From an uncultured Lachnospiraceae bacterium (lineage in GTDB: Bacteria > Bacillota > Clostridia > Lachnospirales > Lachnospiraceae), in contig CAJUMJ010000009.1 of the NCBI GenBank assembly GCA_910587095.1, positions 1 to 64,000 of the forward strand: a stretch of DNA of 64,000 nucleotides. Reading direction: 5' to 3'. Below, piece by piece: positions 1-8,294 of this stretch. Both the position numbers and the translations under genes were made by a program. Numbering within the stretch: the stretch's first letter is position 1; the number at the start of each line of letters is the position of its first letter. The notes beneath the pieces are model-generated. The model was given only the letters and a program-made list of their open reading frames with translations. It made no database searches and was not told the DNA's origin.

Positions 1-2195
1 AAGAAATCAACTATCTGCGTCCAGTGATCCTTTATTACCACCACCAGGGAGGCAACCGCCGCAACGATTCCGGCTACCACGGCCGCAACCAACGCTGGCG
101 CTCCGAGTATGACGGCTCCTACTGCGGCTATGGCAATGCCTATCACCATTAAAATTTCTTTCAGCCAGCTAAAGCCGTTTTTCAGCATGTCGAAGAAATT
201 CGTTATGGCCATGATTGCGCCGCCGATTACTGCGGCCACACCGCCGACCGTGGAGCCTATGCTGGCTATCACGGATTTCACGGTGGAGAATACGGAACCT
301 ATCTTAGATATGATTCCGGCCAGCTTTGGAAATTCCAGCGCAAGGACTTCTGAAAACGTCCCTGCGCCCCCGGACAGGAGCTGGAATCCCTCTACCAGCT
401 TAGGCACAACTCCGATTGCCGCCTTTATACCGCCAGACAGGGAGTTTATTGCGGAAACAACGCCTTTGATATTGGCTGCCGCCGCCTTTGCCGTGTGCAT
501 TGTGACCATGGCCGCCGCTATGGTTCCTATCGCTTTTCCCAGGGCCTCTAAAGTCGCAGGGTCGGCCTCGCTCAAAGCGCCGAATATGCCCTCTGCTATG
601 CTGACAACCCCGGATAAAATCGGCTCCAGGGTAGAAGTGAATCCCTCGAACAATCCACTCAAAAATGCGCCCAGAGACGGGAACTCTTCGCTGATCCCCT
701 GAATAATGCCCTCTATAATGCGTTTACCGGCGTCTATGAAATCCGGCGCCCAGTCGATTATGCACTCTACGATATCCCCCGCACACCGGGCGGCTGCCTG
801 TGCAATTTGCGGGGCTCCCTCTGCCAGTCCGTCAGCCATTTTACCGGCCAGGACAATAGCCGTAGTCCAGATATCATCCGCACATGAGAAAAAGCCTGTC
901 ACCAGTGCGGTAATCAGGCTTGACGCCGCATCACCGATTGACGGGCTGCTTTTCAGTGAATCGCAGAACGAACTTACAAGGCTCGTTGCCGCATTTATCA
1001 AATCAGGAGCCGCATTTGCAACGCTCTCCACGATCCGGGAGAGTATGCTGCCGAAAGTAGTTACCAGGCTGTCAAGTCCTCCGTCATTGAAAGACTCCTG
1101 GAGCTCCTGTATCATTTCCTGTGCGGTTTTTACAATTTCCATACAAGGGGCTTGCATGTTCTCATAAAGAGAAATAGCCAGGCCCTCAACCCCAGATTTA
1201 AGGATTGTGATCTGCCCCTGTAAATTATTACTCATGGTCTCGGCCATTCTTGCGGCCGCACCGTCACAATTATAGATAGACCTCTCTAATTTTTTGAAAT
1301 CATCATCAGAGGCATTTACAATGGCCAGCAGTCCGGACATTGCCTCCTGGCCTGCCAGGGAGGACGCCAGCTCTGCCGCCTCTGCCTCCGAAAGACCGTT
1401 GAATCCATTCCGCAGGTCTGTCATGACTTCATTCAGGCTTTTCATTTTCCCGTTGTCGTCAGTGAGGGAAATTCCCAGCCTGTTCATAGCGCTTTGGACT
1501 TCCTTTGTAGGCTTCGTGAGCCTGCTCATCATGGAGCGGAGGGCGGTACCAGCACTTGAACCCTTTATTCCGGCGTTGGCCATGAGGCCGATTGCCAGTG
1601 CCGTATCTTCGGCTGTATATCCTAAAGCGCCGGCAACGGGAGCCACATATTTAAACGTCTCTCCCATCATGCCAACGTTCGTATTTGCGTTTGAAGATGC
1701 CTGTGCCAGAACGTCCGAGAAATGCCCTGCGTCACTGGCTTTCATGCCAAATGCGGTGAGGGCGTCAGTCACGATATCGGAAGTGGTGGCCAAATCCTCT
1801 CCGGATGCGGCCGCAAGGCTCATGATACCCTCGATACCGTTCAGCATATCCTCCGTTTTCCACCCCGCCATAGCCATATACTCAAATGCGGCGGCGGATT
1901 CCGTTGCGGAGAATTTTGTGGTGGAGCCCATTTCCTTTGCCTTGTCGGTCAGTTTTTCCAGCTCCTGACCGGAGGCGCCAGAGATAGCTGCCACTTTCGA
2001 CATTCCGCTCTCGAAGTCGGAACCGATTTTGATAGCGGCTCCTCCTAAGCCTGCGATTGCGGTCATGCTCCCTTTGAGGATGTCACTGGTTGCTTTCAGG
2101 CCCTTTTGTGCGATTTCCCCGATAGAACTTATCCCTTTTTGGAACCCGCTGGAATCTATCAGGGTATCAAATTTAAGAGTGCCATCACTAGCCAA
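1..2195 (-). CDS. Phage tail tape measure protein (3' end outside window)
   Basis: The reading frame is open from the left edge to a TTG start at 2193-2195, giving 731 visible residues. The TTG has an AGAGGTG ribosome binding site 7 nt upstream and begins ASDGTLKFDT. Early residues carry the tape-measure signature of small-residue-rich helices (SGMSKVAAISGAS, then GTALRSMMSRL). The later part is dominated by hydrophobic Ala/Gly/Ile/Val stretches (AAVGAVILGAPALVAAVVAG), as expected for the part that spans the tail lumen and enters the membrane. It sets tail length and helps DNA ejection. It lies directly downstream of the tail-assembly genes, the normal siphovirus order. The C-terminus, possibly carrying a peptidoglycan hydrolase, is not visible. 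Confidence 0.9.
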   Translation of the reverse strand, partial: MASDGTLKFDTLIDSSGFQKGISSIGEIAQKGLKATSDILKGSMTAIAGLGGAAIKIGSDFESGMSKVAAISGASGQELEKLTDKAKEMGSTTKFSATESAAAFEYMAMAGWKTEDMLNGIEGIMSLAAASGEDLATTSDIVTDALTAFGMKASDAGHFSDVLAQASSNANTNVGMMGETFKYVAPVAGALGYTAEDTALAIGLMANAGIKGSSAGTALRSMMSRLTKPTKEVQSAMNRLGISLTDDNGKMKSLNEVMTDLRNGFNGLSEAEAAELASSLAGQEAMSGLLAIVNASDDDFKKLERSIYNCDGAAARMAETMSNNLQGQITILKSGVEGLAISLYENMQAPCMEIVKTAQEMIQELQESFNDGGLDSLVTTFGSILSRIVESVANAAPDLINAATSLVSSFCDSLKSSPSIGDAASSLITALVTGFFSCADDIWTTAIVLAGKMADGLAEGAPQIAQAAARCAGDIVECIIDWAPDFIDAGKRIIEGIIQGISEEFPSLGAFLSGLFEGFTSTLEPILSGVVSIAEGIFGALSEADPATLEALGKAIGTIAAAMVTMHTAKAAAANIKGVVSAINSLSGGIKAAIGVVPKLVEGFQLLSGGAGTFSEVLALEFPKLAGIISKIGSVFSTVKSVIASIGSTVGGVAAVIGGAIMAITNFFDMLKNGFSWLKEILMVIGIAIAAVGAVILGAPALVAAVVAGIVAAVASLVVVIKDHWTQIVDF

Positions 2196-2252
2196 TGTTC
2201 TCACCTCTCTTTCATGGTCAGAAATCCTCGGCTCGTAATGGCACTACCAGAT

Positions 2253-2414
2253 TTACTTGATCTGCTTTCCTTTTTCTATTTTCAGTTCAAAAACAGCGTG
2301 ACAGTTCCGGCCCTTACACCGTAACATCACGCCTTTGCACTCCGCCTGGTCTGTATACCAGAACGGCATTATATACCCGCACTCCGGGCACTCCACCCGG
2401 ACGGTGTTTTTCAT
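2253..2414 (-). CDS. Small zinc-ribbon (Com-like) phage protein, 53 aa
   Basis: This short frame lies between the Gp15-like gene and the tape measure gene. It starts MKNTVRVECPECGYIMPFW and contains CPEC followed about 22 residues later by CKGRNC, a four-cysteine zinc-ribbon spacing like small Com-type phage proteins. Com of phage Mu activates translation of mom; nothing here shows that role. The ATG at 2412-2414 has no close Shine-Dalgarno. A GGGGGGTG run about 16 nt upstream, at the stop of the previous gene, suggests translational coupling or possibly an upstream ATT start. The Cys pattern and the tight fit between neighbours argue that it is real. Confidence 0.72.
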   Translation of the reverse strand: MKNTVRVECPECGYIMPFWYTDQAECKGVMLRCKGRNCHAVFELKIEKGKQIK

Positions 2415-2437
2415 CTTTTCAATATCCAGTCACCCCC

Positions 2438-3043
2438 CTACAATATCCCTTCCACATTTCCGCCGTTCAAGAGTGCGTTCTGTATGGCGGTCTGCCTATC
2501 GTCCTCCGTTTTTGACAAGGGCAGCGCATACAGGCGCTTCATCTTCTTGTAGAAGTCTTTCTGCTCTTTTGGCATCTTGTCATTGATATCTATACTGCGG
2601 TACTCCATGGCCCTGACAAACTCACAATCCTTTGGCAAGGAATTGAAGAGGAACCGGAACCTCCACCAGTGCATGTACCGGGTATCCTGGAGGTCAATTT
2701 GGTATGCCAGGAGAAACGCCGCATATATAAGCCCGGCGTCATGCTCAAAGGAATACACCGGACTTTTCCCCCGTCTGGCGGCCATACGCTTTTGGATTGT
2801 GGTTTCTTCCTTGCCGCACCGGTAAAACCACAAAGCGGTATCAACGGCCGCACTTAAATCACTTGGAATCACCGGATAATACAGGGCCAGACCTTTTCTC
2901 ACCTTTTCTTTGGAGCTTAGGCTGTTATCCTGCATCATCAGCTCGAAGAGGATAGAATTTCGGAAATTTGTCCGGATTTCGTACCTCTTCCCATTCACTT
3001 CCGCCTGGTCGGGGTAGTCGATATCGTCAATCAGGATATTCAA
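2438..3043 (-). CDS. Gp15-like tail assembly protein
   Basis: A 201-residue soluble protein resembling the Gp15 family of Gram-positive siphoviruses (MNILIDDIDYPDQAEVNGKR start, aromatic-rich YMHWWRFRFLFNSLP centre). In these phages it sits between the tail tube/chaperone genes and the tape measure and is thought to work as a tail-assembly chaperone or its partner. The start is a TTG whose bases overlap the TGA of the preceding gene, so it is likely translated by re-initiation. No membrane segments are seen. Assignment rests on sequence character and position. Confidence 0.72.
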   Translation of the reverse strand: MNILIDDIDYPDQAEVNGKRYEIRTNFRNSILFELMMQDNSLSSKEKVRKGLALYYPVIPSDLSAAVDTALWFYRCGKEETTIQKRMAARRGKSPVYSFEHDAGLIYAAFLLAYQIDLQDTRYMHWWRFRFLFNSLPKDCEFVRAMEYRSIDINDKMPKEQKDFYKKMKRLYALPLSKTEDDRQTAIQNALLNGGNVEGIL

Positions 3044-3477
3044 TGTCTGTGTTTCTTTCCGTTCTTACTGCCTGCGGCGTTATGCTGGAAATTCCTGGAA
3101 CCCTGTTTCTGTGCCTGACGGTTTTCTCTTTCCGTCTGGCGTCTCTCCGCCCGGTTGGGGGTGTATTTATCCTCGATCTTTTCAAGCTCTTCCCTGGTGC
3201 TCATGGCGGCCTGGGAAACAATACCGAAAGCCTCAATGTGGTCACGGATATTCGCCTTTCCTTTGAAAATCTTCTGTGCGGTACCGGAGCCAAACACGGC
3301 ATCAAAGAAATTATCCACGATCCGGCATTGAATCCGGAGAGCATCAGGGGTACTCTTGCCCTCATACTGCGTGGGCTCGTTGATAGTCTCCGTAACTTTC
3401 GCATTTTCCCGCTCGTATACTTCCAACTGATCTGCGTCAAAAAAATCGTATTCAAGTTCTACGCCCAAAATATACAT
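3040..3477 (-). CDS. Probable tail assembly chaperone
   Basis: A 145-residue charged protein (MYILGVELEYDFFDADQLEV) with a helical middle and a very basic C-terminal tail (NRAERRQTERENRQAQKQ, ending KKHRH). It follows the tail tube gene and precedes the Gp15-like gene. That is where siphoviruses encode a pair of overlapping tail chaperones that coat the tape measure before tube polymerisation. The stop overlaps the TTG start of the next gene. The ribosome binding site is AGGAGG. The exact family is not certain; the call rests mainly on gene order. Confidence 0.6.
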   Translation of the reverse strand: MYILGVELEYDFFDADQLEVYERENAKVTETINEPTQYEGKSTPDALRIQCRIVDNFFDAVFGSGTAQKIFKGKANIRDHIEAFGIVSQAAMSTREELEKIEDKYTPNRAERRQTERENRQAQKQGSRNFQHNAAGSKNGKKHRH

Positions 3478-3536
3478 ATATCATTCCTCCTGTTGATTAA
3501 ACTCTGGTCACATGAAAAGGGAGCCTTTACGACTCC

Positions 3537-4088
3537 CTATACTGTATCGCCGCCTCCCGGCGTGGTTGCCTCGGTATTGCCCGCAAGCGGGGTGAATACC
3601 TTTGTTTCCGTGTTGAACGTACCGTTGATAGGATCACCGACTGCGTTCAGGTTCCCGGCAACGGCAATTTCATCTTCTCCGCTGATGCTCGTGATCTCCG
3701 CAGATACCGTGAAAAGCCTTGCGGCAAACTCATTCTGCTTATCAGGCACCTTATCCCACAGCTCCACCCTCACATACTGAAATTCAGCGTCAGAGCCGGT
3801 ACAGTGATTCCGGCCTACATTGTAGAGGGCCAGAACCGCCTCTTGCTGGATGATAAGGTCAGATTCAAACGGGAACACGGTCTCGTAGCTGGTAATCGAA
3901 GAGGAACTTGCCGCCTCGTTGACGTACTTCTTTTTGGAAGTCTGCGCCCCAGGGTTTTCATCCAGCGTGGTAAAGCCGGTCCCCATGAGCACGAAAGACG
4001 GATTCTCCGTATCCTGGATGTTCAGATAGTCCGCAAACTCGTGGCGCTTTGTCACGTTTCTACTCCTGTCTTTCTTGTCTGCTGACAT
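3537..4088 (-). CDS. Major tail (tube) protein
   Basis: A 183-residue protein beginning MSADKKDRSRNVTKRHEF. The middle reads as beta-strand-rich (YETVFPFESDLIIQQEAV, FQYVRVELWDKVP) and the tail is Gly/Thr rich (NTEATTPGGGDTV), as usual for phage tail tube subunits that stack as hexameric rings. It lies between the head-tail completion genes and the tail chaperones, the expected slot. The ribosome binding site is GAGG about 9 nt from the ATG. The short loop FNTETKVFTPLAGN near the C-terminus may be surface exposed. Length fits small siphovirus tube proteins. Confidence 0.75.
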   Translation of the reverse strand: MSADKKDRSRNVTKRHEFADYLNIQDTENPSFVLMGTGFTTLDENPGAQTSKKKYVNEAASSSSITSYETVFPFESDLIIQQEAVLALYNVGRNHCTGSDAEFQYVRVELWDKVPDKQNEFAARLFTVSAEITSISGEDEIAVAGNLNAVGDPINGTFNTETKVFTPLAGNTEATTPGGGDTV

Positions 4089-4092
4089 AATT

Positions 4093-4530
4093 TCATGCCT
4101 CCTTTACTTTTTCTTTGAAATATTTCAGCCTTAATTGTATCTGGTACCTTGCGTGTTTTCCTGATTCCCCATGCAGATACCCGGAAGAAATGACCTGCAA
4201 TTCCTCCGCCTCCATGCCCTCCGGAAGTTCGGGGAGATTGCCGGATTCGTTCTGTGTTTCCACCCACTCCGAAAACCTCTCATAAAAGGCACTGTTCTCA
4301 ATGTTCTGCTGGCGTTCCTGGCTGTAGAACTCCTTAGAACCAAAAGCGAAGAGGTACTGCCGGACGCTGTCACCATTCGTATACTTCTTGATGATAGGGT
4401 CGCACGGCAATACCTCTATTGCGTACTCAATCGGTTTCTCCCCTAGGAAATCCACCCGGAGGCACCCGTCTTTCAGCATGTCGCATTTAAGGAAGTATTC
4501 TTCCAGCGACTTAATGATTGAATTTGCCAA
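4093..4530 (-). CDS. Probable minor capsid / tail terminator protein
   Basis: A 145-residue protein in the third position of the head-tail connection block, just before the tail tube gene, where siphoviruses encode the tail terminator. It starts from TTG (ANSIIKSLEEYFLKCDML) with AAAGGAG 5 nt upstream. Its opening helix followed by strands with a short conserved FLGEKPIEYAIEVLPC segment resembles minor capsid proteins found after portal/capsid modules in clostridial phages. No catalytic motif is seen. Function is inferred from order and general character. Confidence 0.55.
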   Translation of the reverse strand: MANSIIKSLEEYFLKCDMLKDGCLRVDFLGEKPIEYAIEVLPCDPIIKKYTNGDSVRQYLFAFGSKEFYSQERQQNIENSAFYERFSEWVETQNESGNLPELPEGMEAEELQVISSGYLHGESGKHARYQIQLRLKYFKEKVKEA

Positions 4531-4542
4531 TTTTACTCCTTT

Positions 4543-4932
4543 CTACACCAATTTTTGAGCCCCCGCCAAAATATCCTGTTTGTATGATACTTTCATGCGT
4601 TCAAACCACTTTGAACCCCTGTTCGCATCATAGGAGCGGCTTGTGGCTGTGTTGTAATACTGTTCTGCAGCATACGGGGCTATATACTGCACCAGGCCGC
4701 TACCGATTACTGTGCCGAGCTTTCCGGATTTATCCAGCATACCGGTCTGAAAAGGGATAAGGGCGCTGCAATATCGCAGCACTTCGCTATCGACAAATAC
4801 CTGCGCCCTCGAAAACCTCTTTGTTCTGGCCGGAGCGAAGTTTGGATTCCAGGTCAGCTCCGCTCTTACCTCTCCCCCTCTGGTCGTGGTCTGGATAATC
4901 TGGCCTCTCGGTGTCTTGATCTGTATAGCCAT
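4543..4932 (-). CDS. Minor capsid / HK97 gp10-like head-tail protein
   Basis: A protein of 129 residues starting MAIQIKTPRGQII. A longer upstream ATG exists, but the ATG at 4930-4932 overlaps the previous stop (TAATG) and has AGGCGG just upstream, so it is preferred. The segment LIPFQTGMLDKSGKLGTV followed by VQYIAPYAAEQYYN is characteristic of the gp10-like minor capsid family, which acts in head completion or in joining head to tail. It sits between two other small connector genes, consistent with that role. Confidence 0.65.
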   Translation of the reverse strand: MAIQIKTPRGQIIQTTTRGGEVRAELTWNPNFAPARTKRFSRAQVFVDSEVLRYCSALIPFQTGMLDKSGKLGTVIGSGLVQYIAPYAAEQYYNTATSRSYDANRGSKWFERMKVSYKQDILAGAQKLV

Positions 4933-5354
4933 TATTCGCCGCCTATCCGCCAGTGCCTCATACATTCAGAACACCGGCTCCGATTGTCCGAGAAATTATC
5001 CACGGTAATCACATCCGGGTAATTCTGTTTCAGCTCCGTCTCCGTTGCCGTCTCACAATCGCAGAGGCCACGGATGATGATATCTCCACGCTGTATAGTC
5101 CAGTAGCCGGGAAATGTTTCATCATCCATGCCGGAATATTCCATTTGTTCAGCGTATGCTTTCCCGGAAGTGTCGGCAGTATCAGGAACCCGGATTGTGT
5201 AGGTATCCTTAACATTCCTGTCCTGGTTCCCGGATGATGTGCCTTTCCTGGAATAGAAACTGACGCCCCGTATCTGCGTTGCCACAAACTTTTCCGTCCG
5301 TTCTTCCCGCACATATCTCTTGTTGAAAATGGTAATGTCAGCATTGGTTGTCAT
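4932..5354 (-). CDS. Head closure-type phage protein
   Basis: A 140-residue protein, second in the head-tail connection block. It begins MTTNADITIFNKRYVREERT and contains WTIQRGDIIIRGLCD, a pattern typical of small beta-barrel stopper or head closure proteins in which a conserved GD turn precedes hydrophobic strands. Four cysteines lie in its last third (CDCETATETE and RCSECMRHW), which could bind metal. The stop overlaps the next ATG. Ribosome binding site GGAGG. Exact family not recognised; the role is inferred from position. Confidence 0.55.
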   Translation of the reverse strand: MTTNADITIFNKRYVREERTEKFVATQIRGVSFYSRKGTSSGNQDRNVKDTYTIRVPDTADTSGKAYAEQMEYSGMDDETFPGYWTIQRGDIIIRGLCDCETATETELKQNYPDVITVDNFSDNRSRCSECMRHWRIGGE

Positions 5355-5730
5355 ATTTCCGTGACCTCCCTCTGTGTAGCAGGCCGGTATCTGACAGGTA
5401 ATTCTTTGCCACGCTGTATAGTTCGGCGCTCCTGGATGTTTCGGTGGAATCGCCGTAAGATACAGAGTAGCCGTCTATGTTTTCCGACCTGACTCCTGGC
5501 GTCTTTTTATCCTCACGGAAGTTGTACTCCGCCATTGCACAAATGGCGTCTTTTACTTCGTTGGGAATCTCCGGGAGCCTCTTAACCCGGCCAAAGGTTA
5601 TCCGGTGCAAAAATGCCTCTGCCTTTTTCTCCAATGCGGGAAAAGACGGTTCAGGTATGGCGGTGCCTAAAAAGGCTTTGGCGTAATACTCATAATCTAC
5701 ATATGGACTTTTTACAGCCTCATGGAGCAT
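5338..5730 (-). CDS. Head-tail connector protein
   Basis: A 130-residue mostly helical protein directly after the capsid block. The layout (PYVDYEYYAKAFLGTAIP, helix, IPNEVKDAICAMAEYNFRED, then IDGYSVSYGD) is typical of gp6/gp15-type DNA-packaging connector proteins that form a ring under the portal. The GYSVSYG turn near the C-terminal third is a recurrent feature of this family. The stop overlaps the next gene by 17 nt. Ribosome binding site GGAGG at suitable spacing. Confidence 0.7.
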   Translation of the reverse strand: MLHEAVKSPYVDYEYYAKAFLGTAIPEPSFPALEKKAEAFLHRITFGRVKRLPEIPNEVKDAICAMAEYNFREDKKTPGVRSENIDGYSVSYGDSTETSRSAELYSVAKNYLSDTGLLHRGRSRKYDNQC

Positions 5731-5748
5731 TTCTATTCGCCTCCCTGT

Positions 5749-6204
5749 TTATTTATCTGCCTGCTTCGTTTTCGCCTCTTTCTTAGGCGTTTCTGCGGCT
5801 TTGGCCGCTTTCAGCTCCGCTTCAAGCTCTGCGATCCTCTTATCTGCGTTCTCTGCATAGGCGCTGGCCTCTGCCAGCTTGCCTTTCAGATCGGAGTTTT
5901 CAGCTTTCAGAGATTCATTCTCCGCCCTGGTGGTATTCACCAGATCCATTCTGGCGCCGGACGCCGCCTCCGCCTCCCCTTTGGCCTTTTCCAGTTCCCC
6001 GGTCAGATAGGAAATGTGCTGGTCTGCGTCCTCCCTGGTCTTTTTCAGCTCCGCTTCAAGCTCCTGTACCCTCTTCTTGTGGTCCTGGGGAGCCTGCACC
6101 AGAGAGCCGTCCATGTTCTTCACGGTGTAGCCCATGCCGATATATTCATCTTTCTTTTCATCAGCGATCCTTACTCTGCGGTTTGCCTTTTCAGCGAGTA
6201 ACAT
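5749..6204 (-). CDS. Coiled-coil phage protein of unknown function
   Basis: About 151 residues. The first possible ATG lacks a ribosome binding site. The fifth codon after it follows GGAGGTAAAAGAT, so MLLAEKANRRVRIADEKK is taken as the start. After a small N-terminal segment (YIGMGYTVKNMDG, resembling a short sequence-binding fold found in some capsid-proximal proteins) the rest is an almost uninterrupted heptad coiled coil (VQELEAELKK, RIAELEAELKAA) ending in a Lys/Ala tail. Located between capsid and connector genes, so it may be a head decoration or assembly factor. That is inference only. Confidence 0.6.
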   Translation of the reverse strand: MLLAEKANRRVRIADEKKDEYIGMGYTVKNMDGSLVQAPQDHKKRVQELEAELKKTREDADQHISYLTGELEKAKGEAEAASGARMDLVNTTRAENESLKAENSDLKGKLAEASAYAENADKRIAELEAELKAAKAAETPKKEAKTKQADK

Positions 6205-6282
6205 ATCTTTTACCTCCATTTTTCAGATTAGGCTCCCACAGCATATTGCATGTAGGAGCCCAGGTTTACAGGTGTGGAAGAA

Positions 6283-7179
6283 TCAGGCCGCCGCCTGCAC
6301 ATTAAAGCAAATGGCCTTTTTCTTCTTGTTGAGAATGAATACATCCTCGTAGGATTCCTCGAAGTACACCCACTTACCCTCGGAACCTGCGCTCGGCGGG
6401 TCAAGCTGGGAGAACTGGTAGGAAATCGGGGTGATGATAGCCAGCGGGTGAATGAGCGCCATTCTGATCTGACGGGCATCCTCGGTGGCTTTCCAGCCCT
6501 GGGTGAAGTCATACTTCGTTTTCATCAGCTCGGACGGAACGGATACGATCTCAACCTCGTCAATACGGGAAATCTGACGTTTCAGGGTGGAGTTGTTGGT
6601 CTGCAAGTTCAGCGTCCGGGTGATCTCTTTTGCGTTCTTGATAACCTTGCTGATAGCAGGCGTCACATACAGGATTCTCCCGGATGCCGGTACCCTGGCA
6701 TCATCCATGACCTGCATAAAGCTGTCGAACTCTTCCAGGATGTTGGTCTCCGTCAAATCCGTGGTGGATTCCGTCTCGCCCGCCTCTTTCCAGTCTGCAA
6801 AAATCTTAGAAATGGTGTAGCAGTCCATTTCAGGGAATTTCTGCTCGTCATTGTAGACACGGGTGATATTCTGGATAGACGCCACCTGGTTAGTCTGGTC
6901 AACATCCGCAGGGTGTACCAGGGTAGACCATTTACGCTGATTAGTCAGCGTTTTCGGCTCCCAGGAGTTGTCATAGTTACGGGAGGCCGTCTGAATGGTA
7001 TCCCTGTCGGAATCCACACGGCCGGTCGTTGTGATGGACGGAATCTCAATGGTCTTTGCGTTGATCCACTTGAAACGTCCGTTGTTGGGCGTAGAGTACA
7101 GAGCACCGAAGTACAGGACATACGGGAAATTCTGCTCCAACGCCTGCTGATAGTGTACTGCATAGTTTAAAGCTGCCAT
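6283..7179 (-). CDS. Major capsid protein (HK97-like)
   Basis: A 298-residue protein preceded by a consensus AAGGAGG site and directly downstream of the scaffold gene. It opens MAALNYAVHYQQALEQNFP and contains FKWINAKTIEIPSITTTGRV, a strand-turn-strand typical of the N-arm/E-loop region in clostridial phage capsids. The A-domain-like region holds ILYVTPAISKVIKNA. There is no N-terminal scaffold extension; scaffold is encoded separately. It forms the icosahedral head lattice. Position after portal, minor head and scaffold genes strongly supports the call. Confidence 0.85.
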   Translation of the reverse strand: MAALNYAVHYQQALEQNFPYVLYFGALYSTPNNGRFKWINAKTIEIPSITTTGRVDSDRDTIQTASRNYDNSWEPKTLTNQRKWSTLVHPADVDQTNQVASIQNITRVYNDEQKFPEMDCYTISKIFADWKEAGETESTTDLTETNILEEFDSFMQVMDDARVPASGRILYVTPAISKVIKNAKEITRTLNLQTNNSTLKRQISRIDEVEIVSVPSELMKTKYDFTQGWKATEDARQIRMALIHPLAIITPISYQFSQLDPPSAGSEGKWVYFEESYEDVFILNKKKKAICFNVQAAA

Positions 7180-7210
7180 AGTGTTAAATCCTCCTTATGT
7201 TGTTTTGTTG

Positions 7211-7981
7211 TTACTGGTTTGTTCCTCCGGAATTGCCACGGGGCCGCACATCTGTAAAATGGAAATTCATGAACGGATTCTGGCCTCCCGCCCCAGGAGC
7301 TCCCGCCGATCCTGCGCCGCTTGTGCCTGTAGCAAACTGCGGCAACGGTTTCTGTGGAGTTGCCTGCCCCGGAAGAGTTGTTGCCGGTATGGTTCCGGGA
7401 GCCCCTGCGGGCGTTCCGGCCGGTAAGCCTCCCTGGTTCTGCTGATCCCCTGCTCCGCCGTCCGGATTGTCCTGAATGAACGCATCTTTGTAATCCGGGT
7501 TTTTCTTCAACTCGGCAATGAAATCATCCGCCCCCAGGAACTTCTCTCCGTCCAGCTTGAACTCTTTGGCGTCAAAGGCTTTCTTGACAAACTCACGGTA
7601 CATGGCACCGGGCCGAAGTCCTACGGTATCCAGATACCGGTCTGTCTGGTGGGAGCGCTCCTGTTGTGCGAGCTGGTCTTTCAGGTTCTGGGTATCGGTG
7701 TTGTACTTCTCTTCCCATTCCTTTGCGGACTTCTTGACGCCCTCGATATCCATATCCTTGTAGGACTGGATTTCTTTGTTGGCATCATCAAGCTGTTTCT
7801 TCACCCCGGAGAGCTCGGTAATCTTGGCGTCAAGTTTCTCTTTCGCCACATAGCCTCCGTCCTCCAGGTTTACGATTTTCAGCTTGCTATCCGCCTGAAT
7901 CCTCTTGATAAGCTCCTCCGCTGTGATCGCCTCCGGCTGGCCGTCTACTTCCTTGAAAAGTTTCTTCAAAAATTCGTACAT
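7211..7981 (-). CDS. Scaffolding protein (GP20-like)
   Basis: A 256-residue protein placed between minor head and capsid genes. The N-terminus (MYEFLKKLFKEVDGQPEAIT) leads into a long coiled coil (LDAKITELSGVKKQLDDA, WEEKYNTDTQNLKDQLA), then a helical capsid-binding region, and finally a disordered Gly/Pro/Ala-rich tail of about 80 residues. This is the usual plan of phage minor structural GP20-type scaffolds that chaperone capsid assembly and are then lost. Ribosome binding site AGAGGAGG. A 313-nt non-coding stretch with hairpins precedes it. Confidence 0.8.
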   Translation of the reverse strand: MYEFLKKLFKEVDGQPEAITAEELIKRIQADSKLKIVNLEDGGYVAKEKLDAKITELSGVKKQLDDANKEIQSYKDMDIEGVKKSAKEWEEKYNTDTQNLKDQLAQQERSHQTDRYLDTVGLRPGAMYREFVKKAFDAKEFKLDGEKFLGADDFIAELKKNPDYKDAFIQDNPDGGAGDQQNQGGLPAGTPAGAPGTIPATTLPGQATPQKPLPQFATGTSGAGSAGAPGAGGQNPFMNFHFTDVRPRGNSGGTNQ

Positions 7982-8102
7982 GGTGTACCTCCTCTTTCTT
8001 CGCTGATTTTGTTTAGATTCCGGTTCACTCCGGCTCTGCTATCGTGGGATATATCCGCCCACAAACGGAAATTGAGTAGTTTATATGCCATTCCTCCAGG
8101 GC

Positions 8103-8144
8103 AATAAAAAGAGGCCGCACCCATGGAATAAGGGCCGCCCTCTC
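8103..8144 (-). terminator. Possible intrinsic terminator or attenuator
   Basis: On the minus strand an imperfect GC-rich stem (AGAGGGCGGCCC against GGGTGCGGCCTCT, with bulges) is followed by TTTTTATT. It lies between minor head and scaffold genes and may lower or reset transcription before the capsid block. The stem is imperfect, hence moderate confidence. Confidence 0.4.
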
Positions 8145-8192
8145 TTTACTCTCACATATTCAGTTGTAAGTACCCCCTGCGCTCCGTTATAG

Positions 8193-8210
8193 CCCCGTGA
8201 CGGGGTTTTT
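8193..8210 (+). terminator. Plus-strand hairpin with T run
   Basis: CCCCGTGACGGGG followed by TTTTT on the plus strand, preceded by TATAG. It closely resembles the terminator after the 61-aa ORF near 30.77 kb. No plus-strand gene is seen upstream, so it may block antisense transcription. Confidence 0.45.
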
Positions 8211-8294
8211 CTGGTTGCAAGGATAAAATAATAAATAAAGCTCTGTTTTCTATACACGGGCGTTTCAGCACCTATCTATCCGCCGTTCATGTGA

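Larger units (their letters stand above)
7982..8294. other. Intergenic gap between minor head and scaffold genes
   Basis: This 313-nt gap in an otherwise tightly packed operon contains no convincing gene. It holds two hairpins, described separately. One faces the minus-strand transcription and could partly terminate between minor head and scaffold/capsid genes. The other is oriented to the plus strand. A 41-codon minus-strand frame (7966-8091) was considered, but its Shine-Dalgarno is only 1 nt from the ATG. Confidence 0.6.

Noticed and set aside
109..1968. Several plus-strand frames of 150-220 codons
   Set aside because: Antisense to the tape measure gene; Pro/Ser/Ala-rich shadow frames.
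6274..7170. 298-codon plus-strand frame
   Set aside because: Exactly antisense to the major capsid gene and without a ribosome binding site.
7966..8091. 41-codon minus-strand frame before the scaffold gene
   Set aside because: GGAGG is only 1 nt from the ATG and the frame overlaps the scaffold start.
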